35,420 nt of DNA from CAYOZN01 sp964408455 (GTDB lineage Bacteria > Planctomycetota > Phycisphaerae > UBA1845 > UTPLA1), in assembly GCA_964408455.1 (NCBI GenBank), contig CAYOZN010000039.1, positions 1 through 35,420 of the forward strand, written 5' to 3'. Of this stretch, positions 8,456 through 16,071 are shown in pieces. The stretch's first letter is position 1. Every line of letters begins with the position of its first letter. Below the pieces are notes generated by a model, which searched no databases, was not told the origin of the DNA, and worked only from the letters and a program-made list of their open reading frames with translations. The position numbers and the translations under genes were made by a program.

Positions 8456-9292
8456 ATGTCACGACTCGGGGAACTTGAGAATGCCATCGTCAACCGGCTG
8501 GCCGGCGCGCAGATCGGCGGCGAGGATGCCTTCGCCGTGGTTCGCGGCGAGTCGGGCGGCTTTCGGGCCGCGCTGCGGGACACGCTGGCGCGGGAGCGGC
8601 TGCCGATGGCCGCCGTCGCCTTCGTCGACGAGCCGCATGCGCCGGAGGTGAAGGCGACGGTGCGCGGCCCGCGCTTCGTGGTGCTGATCGCCGCGCGTTC
8701 GCTGCGGACGACGTCCGATCCGCGACATGGCGACGACGACGCCACCGGGGCGTTCGCACTGCTGGACGCGGCGCGGGCGCGGCTGGACGATCACGAAATC
8801 GAGACGGGGCGGCGGCTGGTCTGCATTCACGAGCGCTTCGTGGAGGCGGATGAGCGAATGGCGGTGTACGAACTGCTCTATCGCGGGACGCCGGCGGTCG
8901 AGGAGGCGTCGCAGCCGGTGCTGACATTTGACGGGAATGAGATTGCCGGCAGCGACAGCGTCATGACGCTGGAGGCGGGGGCGCTCGGGGCGGAGGAGAT
9001 CGATGTCGCCTTTCACGACGGGGCCGCGATTCACCGCCGCAAGCTGACGGGCGTCAACACGCTGGTCTGGCGGGGGAGCCTGCGGGCGGAAACGCACGAC
9101 GATCTGAACGGCATCGAGGACGACCTGGCCGACCTGATTTCCAGCGCCGCGGTCGGCGACGTCGAGGAAGCGAACGTGCGAACCTTCGCCGATTGCACGC
9201 CGACGGCGCTCTTCCGGCGGGGTCCGAGGGCGATCGATGGTGACGGACTGGTGACACAGGCGGCGGAACTGTGGTTTACGTATTCGCCCTGA
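8456..9292 (+). CDS. Mu gp37-like protein (DUF1834-like) with extra C-terminal domain
   Basis: A 278-residue protein. Residues 1-150 fit the DUF1834/gp37 type: MSRLGELENAIVNRL at the start, a central strand pair around RGPRFVVLIAARSL, and an acidic helix LLDAARARLDDHEIE. In Mu-like phages this family sits between head and tail genes. Residues 155-278 form an additional beta-rich part (PVLTFDGNEIAGSDSVMTLE) that the short family members lack; it may be a fused neighbour. Start: ATG 8456 with AAGGA ten bases upstream. This is the last gene of the module: the next genes are on the other strand and no tail sheath, tube or tape-measure gene follows. The N-terminal assignment is moderate, the C-terminal part unknown. 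Confidence 0.65.
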   Translation: MSRLGELENAIVNRLAGAQIGGEDAFAVVRGESGGFRAALRDTLARERLPMAAVAFVDEPHAPEVKATVRGPRFVVLIAARSLRTTSDPRHGDDDATGAFALLDAARARLDDHEIETGRRLVCIHERFVEADERMAVYELLYRGTPAVEEASQPVLTFDGNEIAGSDSVMTLEAGALGAEEIDVAFHDGAAIHRRKLTGVNTLVWRGSLRAETHDDLNGIEDDLADLISSAAVGDVEEANVRTFADCTPTALFRRGPRAIDGDGLVTQAAELWFTYSP

Positions 9293-9319
9293 AAGGGACC
9301 AGCAGGCGGGCGCAACGGG

Positions 9320-9526
9320 TCAGCCGGAGGCGATCTCCACGTCGCCGGTGGGCGAATGGCCGCCCGGGCGGCGCAACTGGGCCTCGCGGCTCGTGGCGGC
9401 CTCGAGGGTGGCCTGGGCCTGGGCCTTCAGCAGGACGGACTCGCGGTCGACGGCGGCCAGGCGGAGGAACGCCAGGGCGGCGAAAAGCAGGCTTGCCAGG
9501 TTGATCCAGAGATCGATGGGATGCAT
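9320..9526 (-). CDS. Small single-span membrane protein
   Basis: A 68-residue protein with one membrane segment at residues 5-26 (IDLWINLASLLFAALAFLRL) followed by a charged, probably helical tail. It lies 45 bases downstream of the lipoprotein gene on the same strand, so it is probably the last gene of the ThiF-lipoprotein unit. No convincing ribosome binding site is seen; GTG 9529 would add one residue. No function can be given. It converges on the phage module. Confidence 0.5.
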   Translation of the reverse strand: MHPIDLWINLASLLFAALAFLRLAAVDRESVLLKAQAQATLEAATSREAQLRRPGGHSPTGDVEIASG

Positions 9527-9571
9527 CACGTCAGGCCCCGCGGCGCGGCGGCATGCCCGCCGCCGGGTCCA

Positions 9572-10066
9572 TTACTCCTCGCCATAGCCGGCATCGCCGG
9601 TGGCCTGCATGAGGATGACATTCTGCTGGAGGAAGTCGCTCTCGGGCAGGATGAGGGTTTCGTAGCCCTGCTTGCGGAGGCGGACGTTGCCACCGCCGGT
9701 GATCTGATGCTTGAGGATGTCCCACCGTCCCTTGCCGTCGGACTTGCCAAGGACCTTCCAATCGCCATCGGGCTGCTGCTGGGAGATCTCGACGGCGTTG
9801 ATGCCGAAGGAGCCTTCGCGGTCGCTGACGTGACCCCAGTGATTGAACTCGGTGCAGCCGCCGAGGGCGGTGGTGAAGAGGAGGGCGAGGGCCGCGAGGC
9901 GAAGGTGGCTGGCGGTGGACAGGGGCGCGGTGCACTGCTTGAAGCCGTGGCACACGGGTGTCGCGCACTGCTTGAAGCAGTGGCACACAATCATCGCGCA
10001 GTGCTTGAAGCAGCGGTACACGGAATCGCGGCGCGCGGGCGGTGTGGAAACGGGGGTCATCGACAT
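9572..10066 (-). CDS. Lipoprotein with REP-derived Cys-rich leader
   Basis: The mature part follows a signal peptide with LALLFTTALGGC, the Cys being the lipidation site. Its 80 or so residues include VSDREGSFGINAVEI and ILPESDFLQQNVILMQ and match no family I recognise. The open frame begins one base after the ThiF stop (TGA, C, ATG), which suggests coupling. However, residues 15-47 are a triple 11-residue repeat rich in Cys (each with CFK/GFK and a later C), encoded by palindromic repeats at 9923-10021. A start at 10066 would put the lipobox about 70 residues in, which is too far. The GTG at 9955, inside the last repeat, would give a normal leader of about 34 residues. The given start is the outer limit; the real start may be 9955. 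Confidence 0.7.
   Translation of the reverse strand: MSMTPVSTPPARRDSVYRCFKHCAMIVCHCFKQCATPVCHGFKQCTAPLSTASHLRLAALALLFTTALGGCTEFNHWGHVSDREGSFGINAVEISQQQPDGDWKVLGKSDGKGRWDILKHQITGGGNVRLRKQGYETLILPESDFLQQNVILMQATGDAGYGEE
9923..10021. repeat. Three tandem 33-bp palindromic units inside the lipoprotein leader
   Basis: Units at 9923-9955, 9956-9988 and 9989-10021. On the plus strand each holds a stem like CACTGCTT/AAGCAGTG followed by GGCACAC or a close variant. The 33-base period keeps the reading frame, so on the minus strand each unit encodes eleven residues. The stem and flank match the REP-like copies at 23333-23406 and, more loosely, at 11994-12020. Confidence 0.85.
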
Positions 10067-10067
10067 G

Positions 10068-11129
10068 TCATGTTCCGATGTATCTGGCATAGACGGCTCG
10101 TCCCTCCTCCGCCGTGTCGGCATGCTTGATGATGGCGCGACCATCGGCGAAAAGCGTGATCTGATAGCGTTCGACGTCGAAGCGTAATAGATATCGGTTG
10201 AGGACGGGGGCATTACTGGCGACGGACTGTACGCGGCGTGCGACATCGGCCAGATCGACGCGGATATCGGACCCGCCGGGGCGGATCTGGACGGCATCGC
10301 GGCCGCAGAGGGCGACGGTTCGGCTGGTCGTCGCGTCGGCGAGGTAATCGAAGCGGCGGTGTTTGCAGCATGGGCAGTCGCCCTCATCGAAGGCGCGCTG
10401 CATGTCGAAGGCATGGAATTCGCCGGTCCAGGCGTCGATCTGCACGAGGCGGCGGACGAGGGCGTCGAGACTGCCGGTGAGGATTTTGATGGCCTCGACG
10501 GACTGGAGGCTGGCGACGATCTGCACTGCCGGAGCGATGACACCGGCGGTGTCGCAGGTGGGGCTGGCGCCGGGCGGCGGCGGGGCCTCGAAGATGCAGC
10601 GCAGGCAGGGCGTGACGCCGGGGAGGATGGGCATGACCAGTCCGTCGGCGGCGACGCAGGCGCCGTAGATCCAGGGCATATTGTGTTTGACGGCGACGTC
10701 GTTGATGAGATAGCGCGTCTCGAAGTTGTCCGTGCCGTCGAGCAGGAGCTGCGCGCCGGCGGCGAATGATTCGATGTTGCCGGCGTGGGCATCGGCGACG
10801 ACGGGCTCGATGGTCACGTCGGCGTTGATGCGGGCGAGCTTGTCGGCGGCGGCGGCGGCCTTGGGGGCGCCGTCACGGGCATCGGCCTCGTCGAAGAGGA
10901 CCTGCCGCTGAAGATTGGAGAATTCGACGTAGTCGCGGTCGACGATGCGCAGGCGGCCGATGCCGGCGCGGGTGAGCGTCTCAGCGAGGACGGTGCCGAG
11001 GGCGCCGCAGCCGATGAGTGTCACGCTGGCGGCACGGAGCTTCGCCTGACCCGCCGGGCCGATCCGGTCGAAGAGGACCTGCCGGGAGTAGCGGGCGTCG
11101 GCGGCGCTGGTTTTCGGCGAATTGCTCAT
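10068..11129 (-). CDS. ThiF/MoeB-family adenylyltransferase (E1-like)
   Basis: E1-like enzyme that adenylates the C-terminal Gly of a ubiquitin-like sulfur carrier such as ThiS or MoaD. The 353-residue product shows ARYSRQVLF at 12-20, the nucleotide-binding loop GCGALG at 40-45, DRDYVEFSNLQRQVLF at 64-79 and DGTDNFETRYLIND at 131-144. The zinc site has CLRC (175-178) and CPCC (252-255). A Cys at 192 in TCDTAG is the conserved thiol. The C-terminal 90 residues (LNRYLLRF, ITLFADGRAIIKHA) are the extension found in many ThiF-annotated proteins. No sulfur carrier gene is adjacent, so the pathway (thiamine, molybdopterin or another sulfur transfer) is open. The next gene begins one base after its stop. 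Confidence 0.88.
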   Translation of the reverse strand: MSNSPKTSAADARYSRQVLFDRIGPAGQAKLRAASVTLIGCGALGTVLAETLTRAGIGRLRIVDRDYVEFSNLQRQVLFDEADARDGAPKAAAAADKLARINADVTIEPVVADAHAGNIESFAAGAQLLLDGTDNFETRYLINDVAVKHNMPWIYGACVAADGLVMPILPGVTPCLRCIFEAPPPPGASPTCDTAGVIAPAVQIVASLQSVEAIKILTGSLDALVRRLVQIDAWTGEFHAFDMQRAFDEGDCPCCKHRRFDYLADATTSRTVALCGRDAVQIRPGGSDIRVDLADVARRVQSVASNAPVLNRYLLRFDVERYQITLFADGRAIIKHADTAEEGRAVYARYIGT

Positions 11130-11263
11130 GCTGCGGTGCAGAAAACAGTGAACGGCAATCGGTCGGAATTCTTCGTGCGGTTTTTTCCAATCCTAGCGTG
11201 GCATCGCCGGTTCCGCATGCTGCGCTGGCGCGCCGGGCGTCTGTTCAAAATTGCAGCAGCCGC

Positions 11264-11860
11264 CTATTCGTAGGAGGCATTCGGCGGCTCCTGTTTCTCC
11301 CGGGCCAGGGCGGCGAGATAGCCCTCGTCGGGCGGGGGTTCGCCGTCCTTCGGCAATGCGCTGGAGGCGAGCGATGCGGGATGCGGGGCCGGCGGCGCGG
11401 CAGGCTCCACCCGCTCGGCGCGGGGGGCGGCGCTGGTGGCGGGACGCGCCCTGGGAACGACGCCCTGCTTTTCGGCGCGGCGCCATGCGGCGAAGGACGC
11501 GGCGGCATTACGCATGAGGAAGATGCTGACCACGGGCACAAGGATGTTGTTCAGGTAGGCGATGGAGCGTTCCATCACGATCCACGTTATGCCGCAAAAA
11601 AACAGCGTCAGACCGCAGAGGCCGCTGACGATGGCGTCGGCGAGGATGGACAGGGATTGACCGGTGTACTGCCAGGCGCCGACGGCGAGCATGACCGCGC
11701 CGCCGTATTTCAGGATGATGCTGAAAAGGACGAAGGATGCATCGTAAACCGGGCCGCGATCATGGACGCCCTGCAGGCCGCCGCCAAGCCAGCCGTAGGC
11801 AAGGAGAACCAGGCCGGCGACTGCCGTGAAGAAGGCATTTTCTTTCGCGTAGGCGTTCAT
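11264..11860 (-). CDS. Multi-span membrane protein, unknown function
   Basis: A 198-residue protein with about four membrane segments in the first 120 residues (for example FFTAVAGLVLLAYGWLGG, FSIILKYGGAVMLAVGAW, IVSGLCGLTLFFCGITWIV, ILVPVVSIFLM). A cytosolic tail rich in Ala, Pro and Arg follows. The ATG has GGAGG about six bases upstream, so the longer frame to 12094 is not used. It lies between the rhomboid gene and ThiF on the same strand. I do not recognise the family. Confidence 0.75.
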   Translation of the reverse strand: MNAYAKENAFFTAVAGLVLLAYGWLGGGLQGVHDRGPVYDASFVLFSIILKYGGAVMLAVGAWQYTGQSLSILADAIVSGLCGLTLFFCGITWIVMERSIAYLNNILVPVVSIFLMRNAAASFAAWRRAEKQGVVPRARPATSAAPRAERVEPAAPPAPHPASLASSALPKDGEPPPDEGYLAALAREKQEPPNASYE

Positions 11861-11970
11861 GCCCGGCCTCCGGACCTGGATTGGATGGGGCGACACCCGT
11901 TGGGCGCAAGATTGTAACCGCAAATGGGCGGCGTGGGCGGACCTCGAGGTGAGAACCGCGGGCGGCTGGG

Positions 11971-12020
11971 AGCCTGTCTCGATGACCCAATCCGCACCGG
12001 CTATTAGCCGGTGCCACACC
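11971..12020. repeat. REP-like palindrome with conserved flank
   Basis: GCACCGGCT (11994-12002), three bases, then AGCCGGTGC (12006-12014) is a perfect 9-bp stem, followed by CACACC. Before it, AGCCTGTCTCGATGAC at 11971-11986 matches AGCCTATCTCAATGAC read on the minus strand of the element at 20964-21042. The two are thus members of one repeat family. Confidence 0.75.
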
Positions 12021-12036
12021 GCCAGCGGACGGGGCA

Positions 12037-13263
12037 TCACGCTTCGGAGGTGGCAGGGCCACCGCCCAGGGCGCTGGCGACGGCGGCGAGCCATTGGGAG
12101 GCCTGTTCGCGCTGGTTGGGATCGGTCATGTTGCTGGCGCAGTCGCGGAAGAGCTTTTCGGCGGGCTCATTCTGCTGGAGGTACTTGGCGTAGATGACGC
12201 CGAGCAGAAACTTGATCTGGAGGCGGTCGTCGGCGGCGGGATAGGCGGCGAGGTGCTTTTCGTAGGCGGCGGCGGCCTGGGGGTATCGGCCCATGGCCAT
12301 GAGCTGATTGGCGACGGCAAGCATGTTCTTGCGGGAGAGAACCTGTCGGGGGTCCCTGGCGACGAGGCGTTCGTATTCGTTGACGGCGGCGGCATAGTCG
12401 CCGCGGGCGATGGCATTGGAGATGTCGGTGCGCATGCGGACGATTTCCTCATCCGCTGCCATGGCGGTGGCATCGACCGGGCGGCCGGTGAAGACGGAGA
12501 CGGGGCTTGCGACGCGGCCGAAGCGCGCCTGGGCCTGGGCGTTGGGATCGGCCATCATGGCCTTGTACTGCTGGCGCTGGTAGGAGCGGCGGGCGAGGGC
12601 AAGGATGTCGTACTGGTCGCGCGGCAGGGCGCGGATGAGCAGGAGCAGGAAGCACAAAACGAATCCGAATACGTAGCCGGCGATATGGGCGCTGTAGGCG
12701 ACGTTGTTGACGCCCTGGTGCTGGACGAGGTTGGGCGCGAGGACGTTGTCCCAGATGATGATCTTGATCACGATCAGCAGCATGGCGCGGACGTGGGTGG
12801 AGCCGATGTAGAACCAGATCCAGTAGAACAGGTTGACTTCGCTGTGGGGGAAGAGGACGAGGTAGGCGGTAGTGACACCGGCGATGGCACCGCTGGCGCC
12901 GATGAGCGGGGCGTCGCCATTGACGACGAAGCCGAGGCCGGCGAAGACGCCCGCCGCCATGTAAAAGCAGAGGTATGCCCAGTGGCCCATCTTGGAATTG
13001 ACGCTGTTGCCGAAGACCCAGAGGAAGAGCATGTTGCCGAGCAGGTGGAGCAGATCGGCGTGGAGGAACTGGTAGCCGACGAACTGATAGAGGGCCATGT
13101 CGGCGGGCCGCAGCATGAGCCGGAACTTGAGATCCTGCCCGACTGATCCGCCGAACAGGTCGGTGACCAGGTAGGCGAGGACGTTCAGGCCGATGAGGGC
13201 GTAGTTGACGTACGGGACGCGACGGACGGGGGCGTTGGTCTGAATCGGGATGAAGAGGAGCAA
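12037..13263 (-). CDS. Rhomboid-family intramembrane protease with TPR-like tail
   Basis: A serine protease that cuts substrates within the membrane. With the TTG start the product has 408 residues. It has an HxxxN-type motif in the second span (HLLGN, about 73-77), the catalytic Ser in GASGAIAGV (Ser124) and the catalytic His in YSAHIAGY (His193), so the Ser-His dyad is complete. Six spans fit residues 20-215. After a linker, residues 275-400 contain TPR-like helices (GDYAAAVNEYERLVARDP, GRYPQAAAAYEKHLAAYP), which may bind substrates or partners. Start: the open frame runs to 13476, but the first 70 codons look non-coding; TTG 13263 has AAGGA eight bases upstream. The substrate is unknown. 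Confidence 0.85.
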   Translation of the reverse strand: MLLFIPIQTNAPVRRVPYVNYALIGLNVLAYLVTDLFGGSVGQDLKFRLMLRPADMALYQFVGYQFLHADLLHLLGNMLFLWVFGNSVNSKMGHWAYLCFYMAAGVFAGLGFVVNGDAPLIGASGAIAGVTTAYLVLFPHSEVNLFYWIWFYIGSTHVRAMLLIVIKIIIWDNVLAPNLVQHQGVNNVAYSAHIAGYVFGFVLCFLLLLIRALPRDQYDILALARRSYQRQQYKAMMADPNAQAQARFGRVASPVSVFTGRPVDATAMAADEEIVRMRTDISNAIARGDYAAAVNEYERLVARDPRQVLSRKNMLAVANQLMAMGRYPQAAAAYEKHLAAYPAADDRLQIKFLLGVIYAKYLQQNEPAEKLFRDCASNMTDPNQREQASQWLAAVASALGGGPATSEA

Positions 13264-13554
13264 CGAAGCGGTCCTTAGCACTACGGCTGGGGCGCCGTGC
13301 CGGGCATCGCGTGCGGCGGCGGGCGGCAGCGTGATTCTAGCCGGATCGGGCGGGTCGGTAACCCGCCGGCCGGGACGGCGACGAGCGCGAGGGGCCGGCA
13401 GCATGTGGCCCTGGCCCTGCGCGTCGCCGAACGTGGACGATGCGCGCAAGATATTGGTTGTGGCCCAGTTATGCAACCGTGCGGCGGGCGACGAACGATC
13501 GAGCGGCGCAGTGGCCGCCGGCGATGCAACGAGAAGCGGAGGCTGGCAGGTGGC

Positions 13555-13583
13555 TTGCCAAGCCGGCGGAATGCGCCCATACT
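13555..13583 (+). promoter_or_regulatory. Candidate sigma70-type promoter of rplU
   Basis: TTGCCA (13555-13560), 17 bases, CATACT (13578-13583). Transcription would start near 13590, leaving a leader of about 90 bases before rplU. The rest of the 13264-13678 gap is GC-rich with no gene I can support. Confidence 0.45.
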
Positions 13584-13590
13584 AGCTGGT

Positions 13591-13648
13591 TTCCGCCAAA
13601 CTGCCGGGCGACGGCAAACAGGCGGCGGAACACGACTGGTTTTCCGCC
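13591..13648 (+). promoter_or_regulatory. Candidate structured leader of rplU with alternative pairing
   Basis: TTCCGCC (13591-13597) can pair with GGCGGAA (13624-13630), enclosing an inner stem TGCCG/CGGCA (13602-13616). A second TTCCGCC (13642-13648) can pair with the same GGCGGAA, so the two outer stems exclude each other. This is the layout of a leader that switches structure. The ribosome binding site GAGGAG lies at 13664-13669. No known ribosomal-protein leader is recognised. Confidence 0.4.
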
Positions 13649-13678
13649 GGCCCGGCGGCATCCGAGGAGTTCAACATC

Positions 13679-13993
13679 ATGTACGCCATCATCGAGGACG
13701 GCGGAAAGCAGTATCGCGTCACCAAGGGAGACACGCTCTACATCGAGCAGCGCGAGATGGAGACCGGCGCGAGGACGATCGCCTTTGACCGCATTCTGAT
13801 GCTGGGGGACGGCAAGGTCAGCCAGGTCGGGACGCCGGTGATTTCGGGCGCGAAGGTGACGGCGAAGCTGGAGTCGGAAGTGCGCGGCCCGAAGCTGGAC
13901 ATCGTCAAGTTTCGCCGGCGCAAGGGCTACAAGCTGAAGAAGGGACACCGGCAGAACCTGCTCAAGGTCGTCATCGACGACATTCAGCCGTGA
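13679..13993 (+). CDS. rplU: 50S ribosomal protein L21 (bL21)
   Basis: Structural protein of the large ribosomal subunit that binds 23S rRNA. At 104 residues it has the usual length and motifs: MYAIIEDGGKQYRV at the start, a central GKVSQVGTP, and the basic C-terminus KFRRRKGYKLKKGHRQ followed by DDIQP. ATG 13679 follows GAGGAG by nine bases. In most bacteria rpmA (bL27) lies directly downstream; here the next gene is a lipoprotein, so rpmA must be elsewhere. Regulation may act through the leader at 13591-13648. Confidence 0.97.
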   Translation: MYAIIEDGGKQYRVTKGDTLYIEQREMETGARTIAFDRILMLGDGKVSQVGTPVISGAKVTAKLESEVRGPKLDIVKFRRRKGYKLKKGHRQNLLKVVIDDIQP

Positions 13994-14120
13994 GGATGCG
14001 ACGGCGGCCCCCCACCGCCGGCGCCGGTGCGAACTGATTGTTCATTGGCGGCCCGCCCGCGTTGGCCTGACGCGGACGGGCTGTTCTACTGTTGGGCATG
14101 CGACGCGGAAAGGCCATTCG

Positions 14121-15719
14121 ATGAAAACGCTGCGATGGCGAGGCCCTGCCGGGGCCACGTCGCTCATACTCGCGTGCCTGGCCGGCGGATGCGGCGGGAC
14201 GCCGGGCGCTGGTGCCGACACGATGGCACCCAGGCCGGTCGCGGCCGGCGAGAAGGCGCAGGCTCCGCCTGGGCCGGCGATGAAAGATGCCGGCGAGACT
14301 GGACCGGCCGGGGACGCGAAGGAGCGCCGTCCGGTGCGGCCCGCTGCGGCCGTGAACGGCGACAACGCGGGGCCGGGCGCGGAGGGCGCGGCGGAAGAAG
14401 AACTCGAGAACGGGCAGTACGCCATTCGTTATCGCCTGGAGGCGGGCGACTACACCTACTACGTGATCGAGAACGAATTCGTGGACCACGGCGGCGTTCC
14501 GTCGTTCGGGCTGACGTTTACCACGACGGTGCGGGATCGCACGTCGCTGGCCCAGTACGTGGTGGCCGGTCCGCCGGCGGAAAGCCGGTCGGGGCAACGG
14601 ACGTTCGCCAGCGTGGAGTGGTACATCGACCGGTACGAAGTGCACGAAAAGGCGATGAAGGACGATCACAAGTTCGATTCGCTGCGCGACCTGTATCCCA
14701 AGGCGCAACTGCGGCCGCTGGGGACGATTCCCGGGGCGCGGGTCGGCTTTTCGATGGACCCGGTAACGGGTTATACGACGGCATGGCGGATTTCGCCGGG
14801 GACGGACGCGGGGCCGCGGTCGACGCGCAAGGTGAGCCGCACGGTCGAGCGGTGTCTGCTGACAAACGAGAACCTGCAGCGCACGCTGGACGATCTGGGG
14901 CCGCTGTTTCTGCCGGGCAAGCCGGTGGCGGTGGGCGACTGCTGGATGAGCACGCGCAGCGAGGAGATGCGCAACGCGGGAACCGCGGTCACGGATTACA
15001 CGTTTACGCTGCTGGACGTGCGTCACGAGAACAACCAGCGCATCGCGGTCATCGACATCAGCGGGGAAATCTCGCTGGAGCCAGCAAAGGCGGGCAAAGT
15101 CGCGGCCCATCAGCGGAGGAAGCCGGAGACGCAGCGGGACTTCAGAATCGTTCGCGCCCTGTGCCAGGGGCTGATCGAATTCGACGTGGATGCCGGGCGG
15201 CTGTTGAAGCTCGAAATGCGGCGGGGGCTGGAGCTGTCGGCGGAGGTCGAGGGCAAAGACAAGCTGATGACGATGGAACTGGTGACCGGCCAGGCTCACA
15301 TGCTTCGGGTGGAGGGCAGCGACAAGGAACCGGTGAAGCCGGTGTTCGTGGGCGAGCGAAAGCCGCCGGTTGAAGATCCCGAGCCCGTACGGCCGAACCG
15401 ACCACCGCCGCGCCGGTCTCCGCCACGAACGACTACCCAACCGGGGACGCCGGGCGAGCGACCGGGCACGCGTTTTCCAACCAGCCGTCCGGCGGCGGTG
15501 CGGCCCGGGCCGCGGGAGGTGACATCGCGACCGGCACCGCGGCCGGTGACGTCGCAGCCGCCATCGCGGGCGAAGGGGCGGGCGAGTGTGCCATCGCGGG
15601 TGCAGCGAGATGCGCGTTCGCGGGAAGGGGTCGGACAACCGCCCCGCCGGGTGAGGCCTTCGCCGGCTAAGCGCGTGCCAACCAGCCAGCCCGCGTCGCG
15701 ACCGGCCTCGGGCGAGTAG
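14121..15719 (+). CDS. Lipoprotein with basic Pro/Arg/Thr/Ser tail
   Basis: A 532-residue exported protein. The lipoprotein signal ends in LACLAGGC with the Cys at 24. Residues 25-95 are a low-complexity Ala/Gly/Pro linker. Residues 95-410 are a globular beta-rich part (YAIRYRLEAGDYTYYVIENEF at its start is the first clear segment; DYTFTLLDVRHENNQRIAVI later) without a family I recognise. Residues 415-532 are disordered and strongly basic, with repeated TSRP/TSQP motifs among Pro, Arg and Thr. ATG 14121 follows GGAAAGG. The cationic tail could bind cell wall, lipopolysaccharide or nucleic acid; that is a guess. Large antisense frames here are shadows. Confidence 0.8.
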   Translation: MKTLRWRGPAGATSLILACLAGGCGGTPGAGADTMAPRPVAAGEKAQAPPGPAMKDAGETGPAGDAKERRPVRPAAAVNGDNAGPGAEGAAEEELENGQYAIRYRLEAGDYTYYVIENEFVDHGGVPSFGLTFTTTVRDRTSLAQYVVAGPPAESRSGQRTFASVEWYIDRYEVHEKAMKDDHKFDSLRDLYPKAQLRPLGTIPGARVGFSMDPVTGYTTAWRISPGTDAGPRSTRKVSRTVERCLLTNENLQRTLDDLGPLFLPGKPVAVGDCWMSTRSEEMRNAGTAVTDYTFTLLDVRHENNQRIAVIDISGEISLEPAKAGKVAAHQRRKPETQRDFRIVRALCQGLIEFDVDAGRLLKLEMRRGLELSAEVEGKDKLMTMELVTGQAHMLRVEGSDKEPVKPVFVGERKPPVEDPEPVRPNRPPPRRSPPRTTTQPGTPGERPGTRFPTSRPAAVRPGPREVTSRPAPRPVTSQPPSRAKGRASVPSRVQRDARSREGVGQPPRRVRPSPAKRVPTSQPASRPASGE

Positions 15720-15842
15720 GCGCGACGGGCGCGAGGCGGCCGGCGCGGCCACCGTGCTGCAAGTTAATTTGCCTCCGAAGGTTGCGATTATCGCGGCATG
15801 GAGAGGGCGGCTTCGGACACGTGCGGTATTGATTTCAATTCC

Positions 15843-15871
15843 TTGACAGCCCGATAACGCGAGCTTATGAA
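15843..15871 (+). promoter_or_regulatory. Candidate promoter for the CsgG-like lipoprotein operon
   Basis: TTGACA (15843-15848), 17 bases, TATGAA (15866-15871). It lies about 200 bases before the lipoprotein start in the otherwise empty 15720-16071 gap. The -35 is a perfect match and the -10 matches at four of six positions. I see nothing else in this gap. Confidence 0.45.
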
Positions 15872-16071
15872 ATGGCCGAACTTTGCGCAGCTTGGATGCC
15901 GCGCAGCGAACTGGGAAGGCGGCGATGCCGGTCACTCGCGGAGAGAGGCTTATCTTCGGGCAAATCCCTGTCTTCATTCGGGACGCATGGGCCGCGCTGC
16001 GTTACTGAAGTTGCATCAACACCAGTCCGGAACGGCGGTTAATTGAACGTTTGCAGACGAGGAGCACCACA

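Noticed and set aside
13971..15977. 668-residue open frame on the minus strand
   Set aside because: It is antisense to the lipoprotein gene at 14121-15719, is Arg/Pro/His-rich and has no ribosome binding site. It is a GC-rich shadow frame.
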